Source: Cristatella mucedo (Eukaryota > Bryozoa > Phylactolaemata > Cristatellidae). Taken from it: a DNA stretch of 64,000 nt. The position numbers and the translations under genes were made by a program. Below, piece after piece: positions 21,139 through 34,593 of this stretch. The notes beneath the pieces were generated by a model. The model had not been told where the DNA came from and made no database searches. It worked only from the letters and a program-made list of their open reading frames with translations. The stretch covers positions 1,163,001-1,227,000 of the forward strand of contig WPIO01000003.1 in NCBI GenBank assembly GCA_009760855.2. Reading direction: 5' to 3'. Position 1 is the first letter of the stretch; each line of letters opens with the position of its first letter.

Positions 21139-24100
21139 CGATTTGTCGCGAACCCTGCTGCTCGCTACGTCTCTGAGACGTTGCTCCGACACACCGCACA
21201 TCGCGTCATCAGGCCTGGCATCACTATGTCGTCAGTAGGCAAGGGGGGCCTCTCTTCTTCGAGGGTAACCTGAAAGCGGCGCGCTGCAGGGTACGCCCAC
21301 TTCAGCCATCGGAAGACCGGCAGTGCGCTCCCTAGCGACTACGTGGGAGTAGCATTGCCACCAAGACGACCACTCCTACAACTACTCAACTCTGAGGAGG
21401 TGCTCTATAGCGCCAGAGAGCAGCCATAGCAGGGTTCGCTAGAGCTGCTTTAAGCTATTTCTGCAGAGGAGGAGAAAAGTGTCCACTTTTCTTCTAGATG
21501 AGGGTCGAGAAGAGGAGAGCGCCAAGAGAGAAGGGAAGTGTAAGAAGAAAAAGGCGAGCGACGCTCGCGCGAGCGTCGAGTCGGTCGGTGTCTCGCGCGA
21601 GCGTCGCGCGTTGTTTTAGAGAGAGGGATCCAATTCATTCTAGCGGGGCCTTGGCGCGTCAAACGAGGGCTCCGGTTTCGCTTTTTCATCCCTGGTGGGG
21701 TAAAAAGCTGCTCCACGGGCGCACTTTTGGCGCGCTGCTTCAGTCGAAAAGCTTGCTTTTCTCACTCTTTTGCGAAAGAAAGGAAAGCAAGTTACTTCTT
21801 AAAGAAACAACCGAAGAACAGTCTCCTGCGTCAAGCCTGAGGCGTGCGAATTTAGAATACATCCGGTACAGGCTGCAGGGATTTTGCTGGTAGGCGTTAG
21901 GTAGGCGTTCCAGCAGCCGCTCCGGGACGCACTCTCTGAGAGCTACGATTCCTTATCGGTTCTCTTGAGAGAAAACAAAGCGAGACTCGCCGTAGTCCTC
22001 AGACTGTGGAATCCTCAAATGTTGACAAATTTTTTAATATACGTGTACCCAGGCTAGGTGCGGTTGGCTGGTAGGGGACGGCTGTAATGCGATCGTGGTC
22101 ACCGGCTAGGGCCGGGTCTGACCTACGGGCATTGCCGGATGTGCGGTGACGAGAGCTCAACGGGGCTCTTGGGTAACGGAAGTTGGCTGACTAAGTCGTG
22201 GTGCCGGACGCTCCCGATCTCGCTGAGTTATGCATCTATGATGGGTGAAGGCGTGCTCCGGCGATGCGGCCACGCACGCAGGGCTACGAGTGCCCAAGGC
22301 CCGAGCTGAGCTGGATGGCACGCTCGTTGTTGGGGCTTGTATAGTCCGCGTTCCCCATGTAGCTTGTTCGTGGCTCCCCCCACCCCCACCGTGAGCTGGC
22401 CTCTTTCGGCGAAAGCTCTCGACTGAGGTAGACGTTGACTCAGACTATCCGAGAGTTACTCGGCTAGCCAGAACTTTGACGGCGCACCCTTGTACCCTTC
22501 GGACGGAGTCGGTACACCGACCGACGGGACTGCGGAAGCCGACTGGGCCATTGACACGTTTGTTCGCGCTTGCGGTGTCGTCTTCCGCCCCTATAGTTTA
22601 CTTTGTATAGGACCCTCCATGAAGAATTGTTTATTTTCCCTGTTTTTTGGAGCATGCAATATTATAAAGAGGTTTAACCTGACGGCCGCTCGTCTTACCC
22701 TAGCTCAGCGGCTTGGCGAGCGGCGGCGTGGCCTGAGCCTGGCGGGGCTTGGCGGGAATTAGCCTCTGACCCCTGTATCTCGGCTGCGTGCGTATGCTTT
22801 AAGAGCTCGTAAGCAAGTGTTACTAACCAACACTACCCGCGTTGACGTAGAAATCTTAAAAATCAACTACAGTACATTCGGTTTCCTTACGCTAACATCT
22901 CGGCGCTCTTGAGATGGAAAATGCCTTTCAGTAAGCTTGAACCGAGCCCTCGAGCGTCAACCGACGACGCTCGCTTCTGCGACGCGGGTCTAACACACTT
23001 GAACATTTCGTCGCTCGGCAAGCTTCCTTCTTCACTCGCCTTAATGCGGACTAAAACTTTGCGTCCTGCTAGTCAACGCAACTGTCATTACCTTATTACT
23101 ACCTAGCTTAAAGAGGAAACTGCGTTGTTAATACCACCGGAACCAACCAAACCATCGAGTTTACGCATGCGCATTTTGGATACGCACGGGGGGGGGGAAG
23201 CGCTAAGCTCACCATGAGGGCTCGCTACGGCGCGCGGGCAACTCAAGGTTAAGGTCCTAATTGTTTTTTAATTCCCGGTTACTGGCGCGGCGTACATAAC
23301 CAGGCTGCGGAGAGATTGGTGTCTGCCCACTATGTCGACTACCGCGTCAGGTGCATAGTATGTCGGCTGAGTAGTTCCTCCTCTGTGTTCCGCCTGCGAG
23401 CGAGAAGCCGATCCTCGATAAAATGGAAAACTCCACGGACGGAGGAAAGGATATCGCGCGGCGACGACGACCATCACGATCACCCACAGCTCCGTCGGTG
23501 GCTGGCCTATTGACGCGTTAAAGCTGCGACTTGGCAAAAGTACTCGTCCGGCGGCCCTGTGCTGAGTTTTAATCGCTATTTTCTCCTCTTTGAAGCAGTC
23601 CTTCTAGTTGATAGAATCCGTTCTGCCCAATAGAAATTCGCTGAGGAATGTAACGAAATCGCTTAAATGTCTGTAAGGCCAATCGTTGAACACGGGCACG
23701 TAGTACATTCAGTTTTAAACGTGTATTCCAGCCCTAATTTTCCTCCATCTCTTTGAATATGAAGCGCGTTTTTATGGTTGTAGAAAATAATTCGAACGCT
23801 TTAGGAATAAGGTGGGTAAATAGTTTCGCTTAGAATGCTTGCTTTTTGTAGGTTTGGTTTCGCTCCTTGGTAGCCCGGGTACCTGATTTGCGATGTTAGA
23901 CTGCATTCTCATTCAGGAAGCATGCGATCCGTAAATACAGCTAGCGATTCCGGGTGGAAATTAAAGTAATGACAGATATTTTATTGTGGTGTATATCACT
24001 CGTATGCAATAAGAGAAGCTAAAATCACGTGCGAGCTCCCGTCATTCGCCTCAGCGCTACTGAGCAGCAAACACGCAGTAACAGCGCGCCTCGCAGGCTG

Positions 24101-24424
24101 ACAAGCTTCGTTGGCGGCCAAAAACACTGCTGATCTCTTTGCGAAATTAATTCTCTTAGCTGCTACGGGGGGTATTCCATAGCATGACCAATGTGGTGGC
24201 TACTCAGGCGATTTTCCGCGTCCGGCAACCACGAACTCATGTAATTAACCAATTACCGGTATTTTACTTCAATTAATGCCGGAAGCACCGCACTTGTTAT
24301 CCGGTAACGCAATATGGCATCCACAATCCTGCTGAGTAATTGAATTCTCGCCTACTCGGGCAGGACTTGCAGTCACTGCAAACTGGCCACAGCGCAAGCT
24401 CAGACGCGAATGCGCCGTACCGTG
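21139..24424. other. long stretch without recognised features
   Basis: Moderately GC-rich to 22.8 kb, AT-richer after 23.5 kb. There are palindromic CGCTCGCGCGAGCG-type sequences near 21562-21605 and a G-run at 23188. No gene is supported. Confidence 0.4.
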
Positions 24425-24485
24425 GCATAGCGCCGTCTAGCGGCGCAGCGCCGTCTAGCGGCGTAGCGCCATCGCCGTCAAGCGG
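24425..24485 (+). repeat. 18-bp repeat, 3 degenerate units
   Basis: TAGCGCCGTCTAGCGGCG type units. They end just before a good splice acceptor. Confidence 0.75.
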
Positions 24486-24514
24486 TCTCCGCTTCTCACT
24501 ATTCCTTTTCACAG

Positions 24515-24633
24515 GCCGCTTCTACGCCTTCTTCATCGATGAGAACAGCGCCACGCGCGTGGCAAAAAAGCCCAACTTCTCTCCAATTTCTGACAATATA
24601 ATGCAGATGCTTGCAAGGCACTGCATCCAGTAG
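24515..24633 (+). CDS. possible terminal exon, unidentified
   Basis: A strong acceptor (CTATTCCTTTTCACAG) precedes an open segment of 39 codons that looks protein-like (GRFYAFFIDENSATRVAKKP, then NFSPISDNIMQMLARHCIQ) and ends at TAG. Base composition and residue mix differ from the repeat-derived frames around it. I do not recognise the product and saw no convincing partner exon, so this is a candidate only. Confidence 0.3.
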
Positions 24634-24929
24634 GTGCTTGGCAGTCCGTAAGAAAATGCCGCGATAAAGCGCCCGGTGCATCTATCGCGTCATGTCGGCC
24701 TCCCGAAACGCTGCTTCTTGCACAGTTTGCGGACGGAAATAACTTGCAGGAGCAGGTCAGGCATTGCAAGCGTGGGCGCTCAGTGAGGGTCACGTGAGCA
24801 GTCGTCTGCACTCGTGCAGGCCTGTTGGTGGATGTCGTTATTCTGTGCAGCAAGTGAGATGCGACTCGAGTGGGGCGTGCGAGGCCCAATAACCCGCGAG
24901 AGCACTGCGCAGCCGCGATTCCTGGCAGT

Positions 24930-25115
24930 TAAAATAATATTATTGATAGCATAATATATGCATATATATAATATTATATTAATATTATTACTGGTATTAT
25001 ATATATATAATATTTTATTATAATTATAATTATGATTGTAATTGTATTAAATGTTATAATATATACATATAATATATATTATTATTACTGGTGTTATATA
25101 TAAATACACTGGTAA
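24930..25115. repeat. AT-rich TATAAT-type block
   Basis: Almost pure A/T with recurring AATATTAT and two copies of ATTACTGGTRTTATATATA (24988 and 25084). Confidence 0.8.
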
Positions 25116-25465
25116 TAATTCGTTACCAGGAGCAGTAGCCGCGAGTACTGGTGCGGCTACTGCTGCAGCTCCTGAAGACGAAGGCAAGCAAAGGCAGCTT
25201 GAGACCGAAGACAAATGACGCGATTGGCGACTGGAGTCTCGGGCTCAGTGAGCTTGTTAAGAGACACAGTACTGAGAGCACTAAATGGTCAAGGTAGAGC
25301 ATCTTGTGTCTTGCTTCTTGCCTAATGTAGTGATGTGTTTTGTAACGTGCCTGCAACCGTCTGCACCTGTACGCCTATCAATGTAGTCGCATGTTGTCAT
25401 ATGTACAGTACGTACATACAATTTCGGTGTGTACATGCACACACTGCGTACGCGTATCTGCATGC

Positions 25466-25575
25466 TGGCTTGGTCCAGGGATTAAGGTACTTGCCTTTAA
25501 CGACCGAAGTGAACGTGGATGCATTTGACGTCGTAGGTCGTGTTTCGAGCCCGGCGGCGTATATTTAGCGCCTGA
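25466..25575 (+). mobile_element. tRNA-derived SINE, family 2, partial
   Basis: GGCTTGGTCCAGGGATTAAG (A box), GTCGTAGGTCGTGTTTCGAG (box B region) and then GCGCCTGAGTACAGA. The last part of the LINE-like tail is lost. Confidence 0.6.
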
Positions 25576-27239
25576 GTACAGATTCTGAAATTCTGTTAGG
25601 ATGCTAGACAAATGAATTGCATGCAGTTTGATAAATGCATACGATGTCTGGGTCTGCACTTTATATAGACCATCACTCAGAATACGCCTTTGGCCTGTAC
25701 AGAACATGAGAGCTCCGGCTACACCCATTGGAGGTCAAATGGCTGCAGAATAGACGACTGCAGAGCGGAAGAGCCGAAGATGGCCAATAGTGGAGCGGCT
25801 CACTGTTTGAGATTGTTCGACGAATACTTTTGCCCAAAGGATTCCATAAGACTTCGTGCCAGTTTCGTTAAATTTGTTCAAATGTCTGGTAAAGCTAAAG
25901 AAGCTCTGACCGCGTCAGAGGAGAAATTTTGCCATTTTAACCTACGTAGGTTTAAAATAAGAATAAGTTGGCGGGACTTTAAAGCTTTAGATTCCCGCTG
26001 TTTCAATCACCAAAACGATGTGCAAAACGATGCTCCGAAACATGGCTGGCGGTTACAAAACCAAAATCTTTGAATTTGGAAAAAGCCTCCTTCTTACCGA
26101 TCCATGTAGGTTATCCACCAAAACTGAACTCTGTACAGGTAGGACAGGTGTATGAAGTAGCACCTAAAACCCGGCAGGTACTCTCAGTACGCGTGACGTC
26201 GGCCATCGCTGGCCGCATGTCCGCTGACTGCGGTCAGTGCCCGAGGACTAGCCTGCCACTGGCAAGACTACGCGCGAATGAACTGCGTGCGTTGAGCTGC
26301 AGCTCATGGCGCCCACCTCGCAGCGCCTGTCGGAACCGCAGCGGGTTAGCGGCGCGGATTGGAAATTTCGCGGCGGTTTAACGCTCGATTAGCCGATACA
26401 CAGTCAGCTAGCCGGATATCAGCCAAACGGCCGTGAATTAGCGACATGTCCAATCCTTAGCAGGTTAGTGGCAGATCAGTCGATCCCTAATTAACTAGCG
26501 GTAAGTGGTAGATCGACGCTAGATCAACTTTTCAATTGTTATATAGCCTTAAATAGGCCAATTCGTAGTGGATTAGAAAAAATAGATATATGCCTATAGA
26601 TAATAGATTGGCTGCACTTATGTACGCTATAAAATGTTTACTCACGATCCTTGAACGCGGAAATACGATCCCCAAATACGAAACTGATAGCGTTAAGAAG
26701 TATTTAACAAATTTTTTATCATAGCGCTTAGTAAATTGCGTGCTAACAGACAGCTAAATAATAACAATAATATAGTTGTATAGCGTCACATAGAACTAAA
26801 TCTTTTTCTATTACATGGTAATTTAAATATGCGGCACAGGAAACGTGTCAAATGATTAGTGATGCTATGCACATGCAAAAGCACACGAAGGACCATTCTC
26901 ACGGACCCATAAAATGCTGCGAGGAAACGATACATTTCTAGTTTCTGTTTAAATGTCGTAAAGTCAGGGATGTCGTGAGGCCATTTGGAAGTGATGCCTG
27001 TAGCTTTTGGTTGCCCTTCCATCAAAAGAAAATGGTCCGAATCTGAGCGGGCTGCCCTATAGCGTTGTCATCTTTAGAGATCATATACTATACGATCGTG
27101 CTAAACTAAACAAACGCGCCGCATGCCAAAACGTCATTTCGCTATTGTCCCTCAAATTCATTCCTGAAGGCTTCTTCCGGGGATTTTTTAATTGCGTCTT
27201 TCCCGCTCAGACGAAGCGGGAGGCGGGCTCGGGGAGAAT
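25576..27239. other. no confirmed gene
   Basis: Two successive plus frames (25690-26073 and 26070-26381) are unrecognised. TTAGC-rich phrases recur near 26385-26510. Confidence 0.4.
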
Positions 27240-27390
27240 CTTATTTCATATTATCATATTATTATCGGGTATAATATGTTTATATTTATGATTTACATTA
27301 TATTTATTATTATTTATATTATATGTATGCTTATATTTATATGTATATTTATTTCGGGCATAATATTATTATTCATATTACATAACTCGG
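27240..27390. repeat. AT-rich TTATATT block with a flanking direct repeat
   Basis: The phrase CTCGGGGAGAATCT occurs at both ends (27229 and 27388), and TTATTATCGGGTATAATAT pairs with TTTCGGGCATAATATTATT inside. Confidence 0.75.
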
Positions 27391-27874
27391 GGAGAATCTC
27401 TCTCGAATTTCATGCATTGTAGCGAACCACGCTCTATGCTCCCACTCAGGCACTACGGCGAATCGCTCAAACTTGGCGCGATCTCCAGGCTTGCCTTTAA
27501 CCCGGCGCCCAGCCACTCTCAAATTGCACCTGCGGAATTCACGTCCAAGTTACAATACACATTAATAAGGCGTAAAACGATTCTTGAAGACGCCCCTGAC
27601 CAGTTTTTTGTAAGCGAGACCTGGCTGAAATGAACTAACTTCGGACAGAACCGTCGTTAGGCCTTTCTTTCTTTCAATCAGTGAGATCAATAAAAACTGG
27701 TATTAGAACAGTCAGTTTTACTCATTGATACCTTAACTTGCAGTCCCTGAGTCCAGCAGTCTATCCATGCTGCTCTTGTATTGAGTCCTTCCAGCAGCCA
27801 GCTGCCAGCAGTAGCAGTAATCTATGGCCTCCACCAAGTATCAAGTCTGGCTTTATTCAAATATAAAAAAATAT

Positions 27875-27985
27875 ATTTCACATATGCCTCCGGGCTCGAG
27901 CCCACGACCTCAGTCAGACCTTGGTCGGGGGGGGGGAGGGGGCGAGCACCTTAACCACTGGACCAAACCAGCTCGGCAATGTTTC
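27875..27985 (-). mobile_element. tRNA-derived SINE, family 2, head region
   Basis: Plus-strand CGGGCTCGAGCCCACGACCT (box B complement) and GCGAGCACCTTAACCACTGG plus ACCAAACCAGC (A box complement). A G-run has expanded inside it (27927-27936). Confidence 0.65.
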
Positions 27986-28009
27986 ATGTCTACCTCGCAG
28001 AACTCAATT

Positions 28010-28165
28010 TCTTTCTAGGAGCCTTACATTAGCTGCAAAGAAAATACGATCGAATGTTGAGCGGTATAATGCTTGAAAAAACAGCATGAATAACATGGTT
28101 AGGGGTGACATGCACAGGGTCAGCATGCAAGTGTGGTTAGTGGCAGCGTGCAGCAGTGTCAGCAC
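28010..28165 (-). mobile_element. LINE first family, 3' tail
   Basis: Plus-strand AGAACTCAATTTCTTTCTAG through GGTCAGCATGCAAGTGTGG matches the 3' UTR of the minus-strand copy at 35.8 kb. It adjoins an oppositely oriented LINE piece. Confidence 0.7.
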
Positions 28166-28470
28166 TCGTGGCCTATGATTTACTACGGACGTAAAACTAT
28201 CTACGGCTACTAAGCGCAAGCTTGAAAAAGCATACAGGAGATTAGTATTCACTTTTGGTTGACAGGAATGCATGGAAGCATTACAGATTGTATTGAATCA
28301 ATCCAAACTAAGGCCAAGTAAGTTCTATAAAAGCACACTAGTATCGCAGATGAACAATACTAAAAATACTTATGTCGATCGTGAACCATCTCGTTAAACG
28401 ATGGTCCTACATCACCACCTTAGTTATTCTTGTGGTGATCTAGCAGATTTTTTAAACTTCTTTGTCAACA
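28166..28470 (+). mobile_element. LINE first family, internal segment, inverted relative to the tail
   Basis: DNA matches the region coding FTTDIKLAKSTKRKLEKAYK through to DLADRFSRFFV in the larger copy, with shifts and a large CA/TA array at its far end. The opposed orientation at one site suggests twin-primed inversion or two insertions. Confidence 0.6.
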
Positions 28471-28472
28471 GA

Positions 28473-28679
<207 letters not shown>

Positions 28680-28904
28680 CAACAACACAGATATGATCGT
28701 TAAGTCCATCCCAGCTGGTTAACATCCCGCCGCTGGACTACTCACCCTCCCCCTCGTTGCCGGAACTCAATGTCTACCTTCAAGCCTGCCACTAGTGACC
28801 TCGCCTCACCTGACCTCTGCATCACCTGACCTGTGGCACTAGTGACATCTTAAGAAGTCAACCCTAAAGCAGAAGACCTTAGAGAGACATTACAATCCCA
28901 GTCA

Positions 28905-29195
28905 AGGCAATCATATCTACTCTCCTGCCGCCGAATGCGGCACTTCCTTTCCAGCCGTCCTTAGGTGCAACTACCATGCTACTCACTATCTCAGCTAACC
29001 CCCTGACTCGGCTGTGCTTCTCACTTTCTCTTCGTTGCGTGTGACGAAGTCAGTTGGCTGCCGCATGAGTACCGAAAGCCGCTTAGGCTTACAAAGCTCA
29101 GCAGAAAACTCTCCAGCGTAGCACCCACACAGTCTTGGAGGCGGCTTTGCGGAGTTGCAGGCGGAGATGCATCGCATTGCAAGACATTACAGATC
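28905..29195 (+). mobile_element. LINE second family, 3' end
   Basis: The shared 3' UTR (CATGCTACTCACTATCTCAG, then TCAGTTGGCTGCCGCATGAG) ends in GGCGGAGATGCATCGCATTG and a degraded TTAC-type tail. Confidence 0.65.
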
Positions 29196-30786
29196 CAAGC
29201 AATGCCTCACACGGACGGCGACCGGTGCACACTATGGCCGCCGGGCAGCGCTATTTGAATATAGAGTGGCTCTCCTAACACTTAACCGTAATAGGAATAT
29301 AGAAATATAAATACTGTAACAATGACACTTATTCAAGCTCTCAAATTGATTTCTCGCACGATGCGCATCCATGCGCAGCCATGCGAATCCACGAAAAGGC
29401 TCTCGGTATGAATAGCAGAGCCCGCGTCCTATGCTGCAACGTATTATTTAGCATCACGGAATATACGTGCGACGTTCTCACCTCCGGCGGAGAAGGACGA
29501 TGCATGAGAAGTGCCCCGCGCCTGGTGGAGTGCGACACTTTCCAGCCAATAAGCGCGCCGGTCCGACGCTCGTCAACCCTATGCGAATCGTCTTTGCGTC
29601 GCAGAACAACTCCCAGACCTTCGCGCTCGGAGCATTTAGAGCGGAGGACATTGCCTAATTTAGATGCTCATCAATTGCTCCAGGCTATTGCATTGAATTC
29701 TGGAGAGAATCCTATGAGCTACTGCGACATCGCAGCTTGCTTTCTAAAAGCCTGACCTGTTTATCGAGCATTCCAATCGCAGTCAATCGCCGCCAAAAGC
29801 AAGAGCAGCTATTGGCGAGCAGCGGTGGCACAGAGGCTTTGTCGGTCGCCCCGGGCTGCGATTTCCGAGAGCGACAGCTCTGCGCGACAGCTTTGGCGAC
29901 GACCCAAGCGGCGAGCTCGCAGCGCAGCGTAAGCCAGAACGCAGACCGGCCACCCAGCTTGCGGTGCCCCGCCCCCAGAGAAAACAAGTCGGTCATCGAA
30001 CGCCCTAACGTGGGCTGCTAATCGCTCTTGCGCTCGCCTTAGCTGAACAATCGAGGGAGGCGCGAATGCGACAAAGAACAGCTGTGCTGCGTCACCGACA
30101 GCTCTAAAAAAAAGAGCAAGAGGGAAGTTCTGAAGGAGTCCTAACAAAAACAACCGCAGGCAGCAAATAGACCGCGGCGGCGGCGGTTGGTGAATGGCGG
30201 CGGCACTTCTTCTGGCGAGCATCCATTGAAGATGACACCTCAGCTTTGACCTAGTTCAGCAAACCTTAAAAAAAACGTCTTCCACTGGGCCGTAGGCGGC
30301 AGCTGAGAAAGACAGATGAGGCGCGCGGCCGTGCGAGTCGCCTACCAAACCCACAAAAGGGAGGGGGTAATGTGGGTGGTCTAGGTGCAGGCTGGATGAG
30401 TGCATCTGGAGCTGAGGGCCACTTACCCTCCTCACCCGTCGGTGGCCTCCTCGGTACCACGCTCCTTGGCTGGAATTCAAACACTCCCCCCCCCCGTCCG
30501 CCTCACTCTCAGAGGTCTGTGTCATCAAGAACCTGGAGGACTCTCGAGCAAATCAAGAATTCGGGAGTCGCTCCAATGCTCAAATGCTGCGATAATTAGA
30601 CGGGGGACAGCACGAAACGCCGAGTGAGTACAACCCAATATCAGCATCCCTTAAGCTAAGCAAAATGAAGATAGCGAGTGAGATCAGTTTCACGGCGCAT
30701 AAAGCAAAATGGCAACTACGCATCCTCGCATTCGAGCCCAGGAAGATCTAGTGGAGGAGCACTGAGCCGCTTCGTCGACGGTGGGC
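29196..30786. other. no confirmed gene
   Basis: A 137-codon minus frame (29809-30222) and others are CpG-driven and unrecognised. Confidence 0.4.
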
Positions 30787-31008
<222 letters not shown>

Positions 31009-31423
31009 GTAGGATGCAAGTGATGGCTTCAGGACCGCGAGCCAGGCATTTTTCTTCAAAGCTTTGGCCGAACCTTTGGACTGCTGCTTGTGTGCTGCTA
31101 GAGCTGTAACCAGCTGTGAACGGGCTCGTTTCGTACTGCAATGTATTCCAGCAGCAGCAGCGGAGTCAAGTTTCTGAGCGAATGGCGAAATGCGGTAGGG
31201 ATTTTATACTGAGACGTCACATTTCCTAATCTCACTCCACATGTTGTGCGGTAATGTGACCCGAGGCGCCGGGGAATCGGCGAACGTCTTGAAATGACCA
31301 TTTGAGAGGCTGCATCGGTAGAGTAAAACGGCCTGCGTTTGCCGTTGGCTAGTCATTTTTTGACATGCCGCTTTCCGATTTCTTCGTGGGCCACCTGGGT
31401 TAGTCCATTGGAAGCTCAGAATA

Positions 31424-31592
31424 TAGCTGATTTAACAGCCTCTTTTGTATAGCGGCAGAAGAGCCTTGACGGCTATCACCACCACCTGCAGTGGCAATGA
31501 AGGATTGCCCACTGCAGGATTCGAACACACGATCTCGGGACCGAGGTCGTGAAAAGCAACCGCCTTACCTAGTGCGCAACGAAATTCAGACC
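31424..31592 (-). mobile_element. tRNA-derived SINE, family 1
   Basis: Reverse complement of the same element: plus-strand AGCCTCTTTTGTATAGCGGC, AGGATTCGAACACACGATCT and GACCGAGGTCGTGAAAAG. Confidence 0.75.
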
Positions 31593-32272
31593 ACGGAAGT
31601 TTATTGAGAAGCAAACCGAAAGCAATTGCGAAAATTTTTTAATCAATTAGAAATGTTGGCTAAATTAAGACCTTGTGGACAAGATGGTCCTGCTCGCGAG
31701 TTCAGCGCTCCCGACTTGCCTTTCTAGTCATGAGCACAGCTTCCGGTGGTGCTTCCGGGTCAATAGTGATGGGCTTCCTCGATGGCCTTAACTCACTCGC
31801 TCGAGAGCTTGCTGGCCAGCTGAGCCAGTGATAACAACCTGCGTAAGTAAGCTGCTGACCGACCGGCTACTGCTGCGACCTGCCGTCAAATGACTGGGCT
31901 GGACTCGGTTGAACGGGCACAATTCAAACATTGGCACCTATCAAATGGTGACCATTCACTTGACCTCTGGCCTGAGAGTTTCTTTGCTGGCTTGTACGCG
32001 TTTCGGCTACACTCGACACGCTGCGCTCCCTAGGGGTGAAACGTGTGCCCTACGGGTAATATGATAAGAAACACCCGTCGCTAAGAGAATATGACCACAG
32101 CCATTTGATCTGTACAGAAAAATGCATTTTTCAATTCCCACAGGAAATTCCTGGCTATTGCCTGGGATTTGCATTAAGCTCGAAGCGGTCCTTCAAGCAA
32201 GTGAGCGAGCGCTGGCTTCTTTAGCCGCTACGTCAACGGGGTAACCAGTGGCAAGTTAAAGTTTGCTGGCTT
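31593..32272. other. nothing recognised
   Basis: No repeat family, exon or RNA gene seen. Confidence 0.45.
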
Positions 32273-32323
32273 AGAGAGAGGGAGAGAGAGAGAGGCAGAG
32301 AGAGAGGGAGAGAGAGGGAGAGA

Positions 32324-32373
<50 letters not shown>

Positions 32374-32376
32374 GGA

Positions 32377-32447
<71 letters not shown>

Positions 32448-32552
32448 GAGAGAGAGAGAGAGAGATATGGAGAGAGAGAGGGAGAGAGAGAGGGAGAGAG
32501 AGAGAGGGAGAGAGAGAGAGAGAGAAAGAGAGAAAGAGAGATAGAGAGGGAT

Positions 32553-32616
<64 letters not shown>

Positions 32617-32782
32617 TGAAGGGAAAGAGAGAGACAGACAGACAGAAAGACAGAGACACACACTGGGACACATATAGAGACAGAGAGAGACACGAAGATA
32701 GAGAGACGAAACGGAGAGAGACACGGAGATAGAGAGACAGAGACAGAACCGGAGACAGGCAGATGGGCAGAGTGACAGAAAG

Positions 32783-32849
<67 letters not shown>

Positions 32850-32875
32850 CAGACACACACACACTCACACATACG
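32273..32875 (+). repeat. long (GA)n/(GACA)n array with (CA) end
   Basis: About 600 bases of nearly all purine except GACA and GATA interruptions (32630-32780), ending in ACACAC. It is the longest simple-sequence block in the window. Frames on the minus strand up to 248 codons are Ser-Leu repeats. Confidence 0.95.
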
Positions 32876-34593
32876 CGCGCGAACACATAAACACACACAG
32901 ATCGCGTGCTTGTGAACAGGCGAGTGGGTGACTGCTCGGGGTGATGCCTAGCTTCAAAATCGTTCACGTTGAGGGTCAACTTGAGTCAAGGCAGACGATT
33001 AATGTTGCTCGGTCGTCGACGTCTGGGATATTGGCCACCCAATAGAGCTGCGGCCACTTGATGACCTTACCTTGACCGAGGGAGCAGCTCGGAGACCAGA
33101 GCTCGGAGACCTTAGTGATGGCTGAGCACGAAGGGACGGAGACTGCCCCCTCCCGGCGAGGGGACGGAGACTGCCGTTCCCCTCGACAAGGGGAAGGCAG
33201 ACGAGACCCACTCCTCGACTCTCAGACTCCTGAGGATCTCCTAGCGCTCGCGGGAACGCCGCCTCCTCTCACCCTGCTCGGGGTTACTTGCCCTGAGGCG
33301 TGCCTTGCGGAGGGGGGGGGTGTAGGATCATTTATCTACGGCCATCAGCATTAAGCTGACTCTCGGCGCCTTTAATCGATGTTAAAGCCAGCTTCTAGTA
33401 GCTTGATATGCGACTAATGTGTTCAGCGTGGTTTTGATTCTGGATTGCATTACGGTAAAATTGGCACCAGACAGAAGCCACGAGTTACCTGACAGCTCAC
33501 GGACCCTGTGAAAGCCAGGCAACAGGTGATCATAAGCGAGTGTACCGAGAACGTTAATCTTATATCGCCTTTAGTGGTTCCGGATGGAGTTGAGAATTTA
33601 AGCACTCCTCCCACTGGGTTGCGGCGGCAGCTAGGTGGCACGTAGCGGCGGACGCGGCGGCACGCTGCGGTCGCTCGCTTGTCGATGCTCACGTGGCTTC
33701 CGTCGCCTCAGTCGCCTCCGTCGCCTCTGTCATCTCAGTCTCGCACGAGCTTTTGGCGATGGCGGCGACGTCTGATGTTTAGGCTTCGACAGTTGACGTT
33801 TCGTAAATTTGACGCTTCGGCGTTATTTAAGTATAAACGGAATGCATTAGTTCTCTGCAGGCTAGCAGAGGCCGCGGCGGTGGGCCCTAGATAGACACGT
33901 ACGTAGGATGCGTCGGGCACGTACCGATACGTCGGTTGAGCAGAGTGCAAAAGTCGCCGCGCGGCAGCGGAAGCAGAATGTACCAGGATGCACCACGAGT
34001 GCACCGCATGCATCTAGTCGACGAGAGTGGAGCGCGAGTTTGGTCAGCGAGTAGCGCGACTCGGGTCGCTCTGCCAGACGACGATTTAGCAGCTTCGACG
34101 CGATATTCCGGAAGATATTCCGGGAAGCACGCTTCGGCTTCCGGCCTGTCATTCATAGCGGGCTCGGGCCTTTCGGAGCCTTAAGACTACGGAATTACTA
34201 AAAGCATTTACAATGCTTATTATTAAAATTTATAAGCATGAATTTCGAAATGCACTTCACATTCACGCAAGACATATCAAGTGTCTAAGGAGATTTCGGC
34301 ATTTAGCTCAGGGAATCTGCTCCTTTTTTCTCAGCCTCGCACAGCAGTTCGGTCGGATGAGTAATTTCTCTTTTGACTAAGCTGCAAACAGCACTTGATC
34401 CTTTAAAAAGCTGCTATTGGACTGATTTTGTCAAGACATTTATTTGCGAATACCCAAACCTCTGACAGTCCATAACTGTTATTAACTTATATCTGGCATA
34501 CGTAGCTAAAATAAGAAAACATCTCCGTAGCACCTTTAAGATTGGTCCACTTCGCAGTTTCATGTAAGTTGGTCGTTTTTGGAAGAAGCACGT
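32876..34593. other. no confirmed gene
   Basis: Contains short direct repeats (CTCGGAGACC, and GAGGGGACGGAGACTGCC-type) near 33090-33180 and CGTCGCCTC repeats near 33700-33730. No exon supported. Confidence 0.4.

Noticed and set aside
29809-30222. 137-codon minus frame in CpG-rich DNA
   Set aside because: No recognisable motif. GC-rich sequence keeps such frames open by chance.
32228-32979. Open frames of 197-248 codons on the minus strand (Ser-Leu repeats)
   Set aside because: They are translations of the (GA)n/(GACA)n array and carry no protein information.
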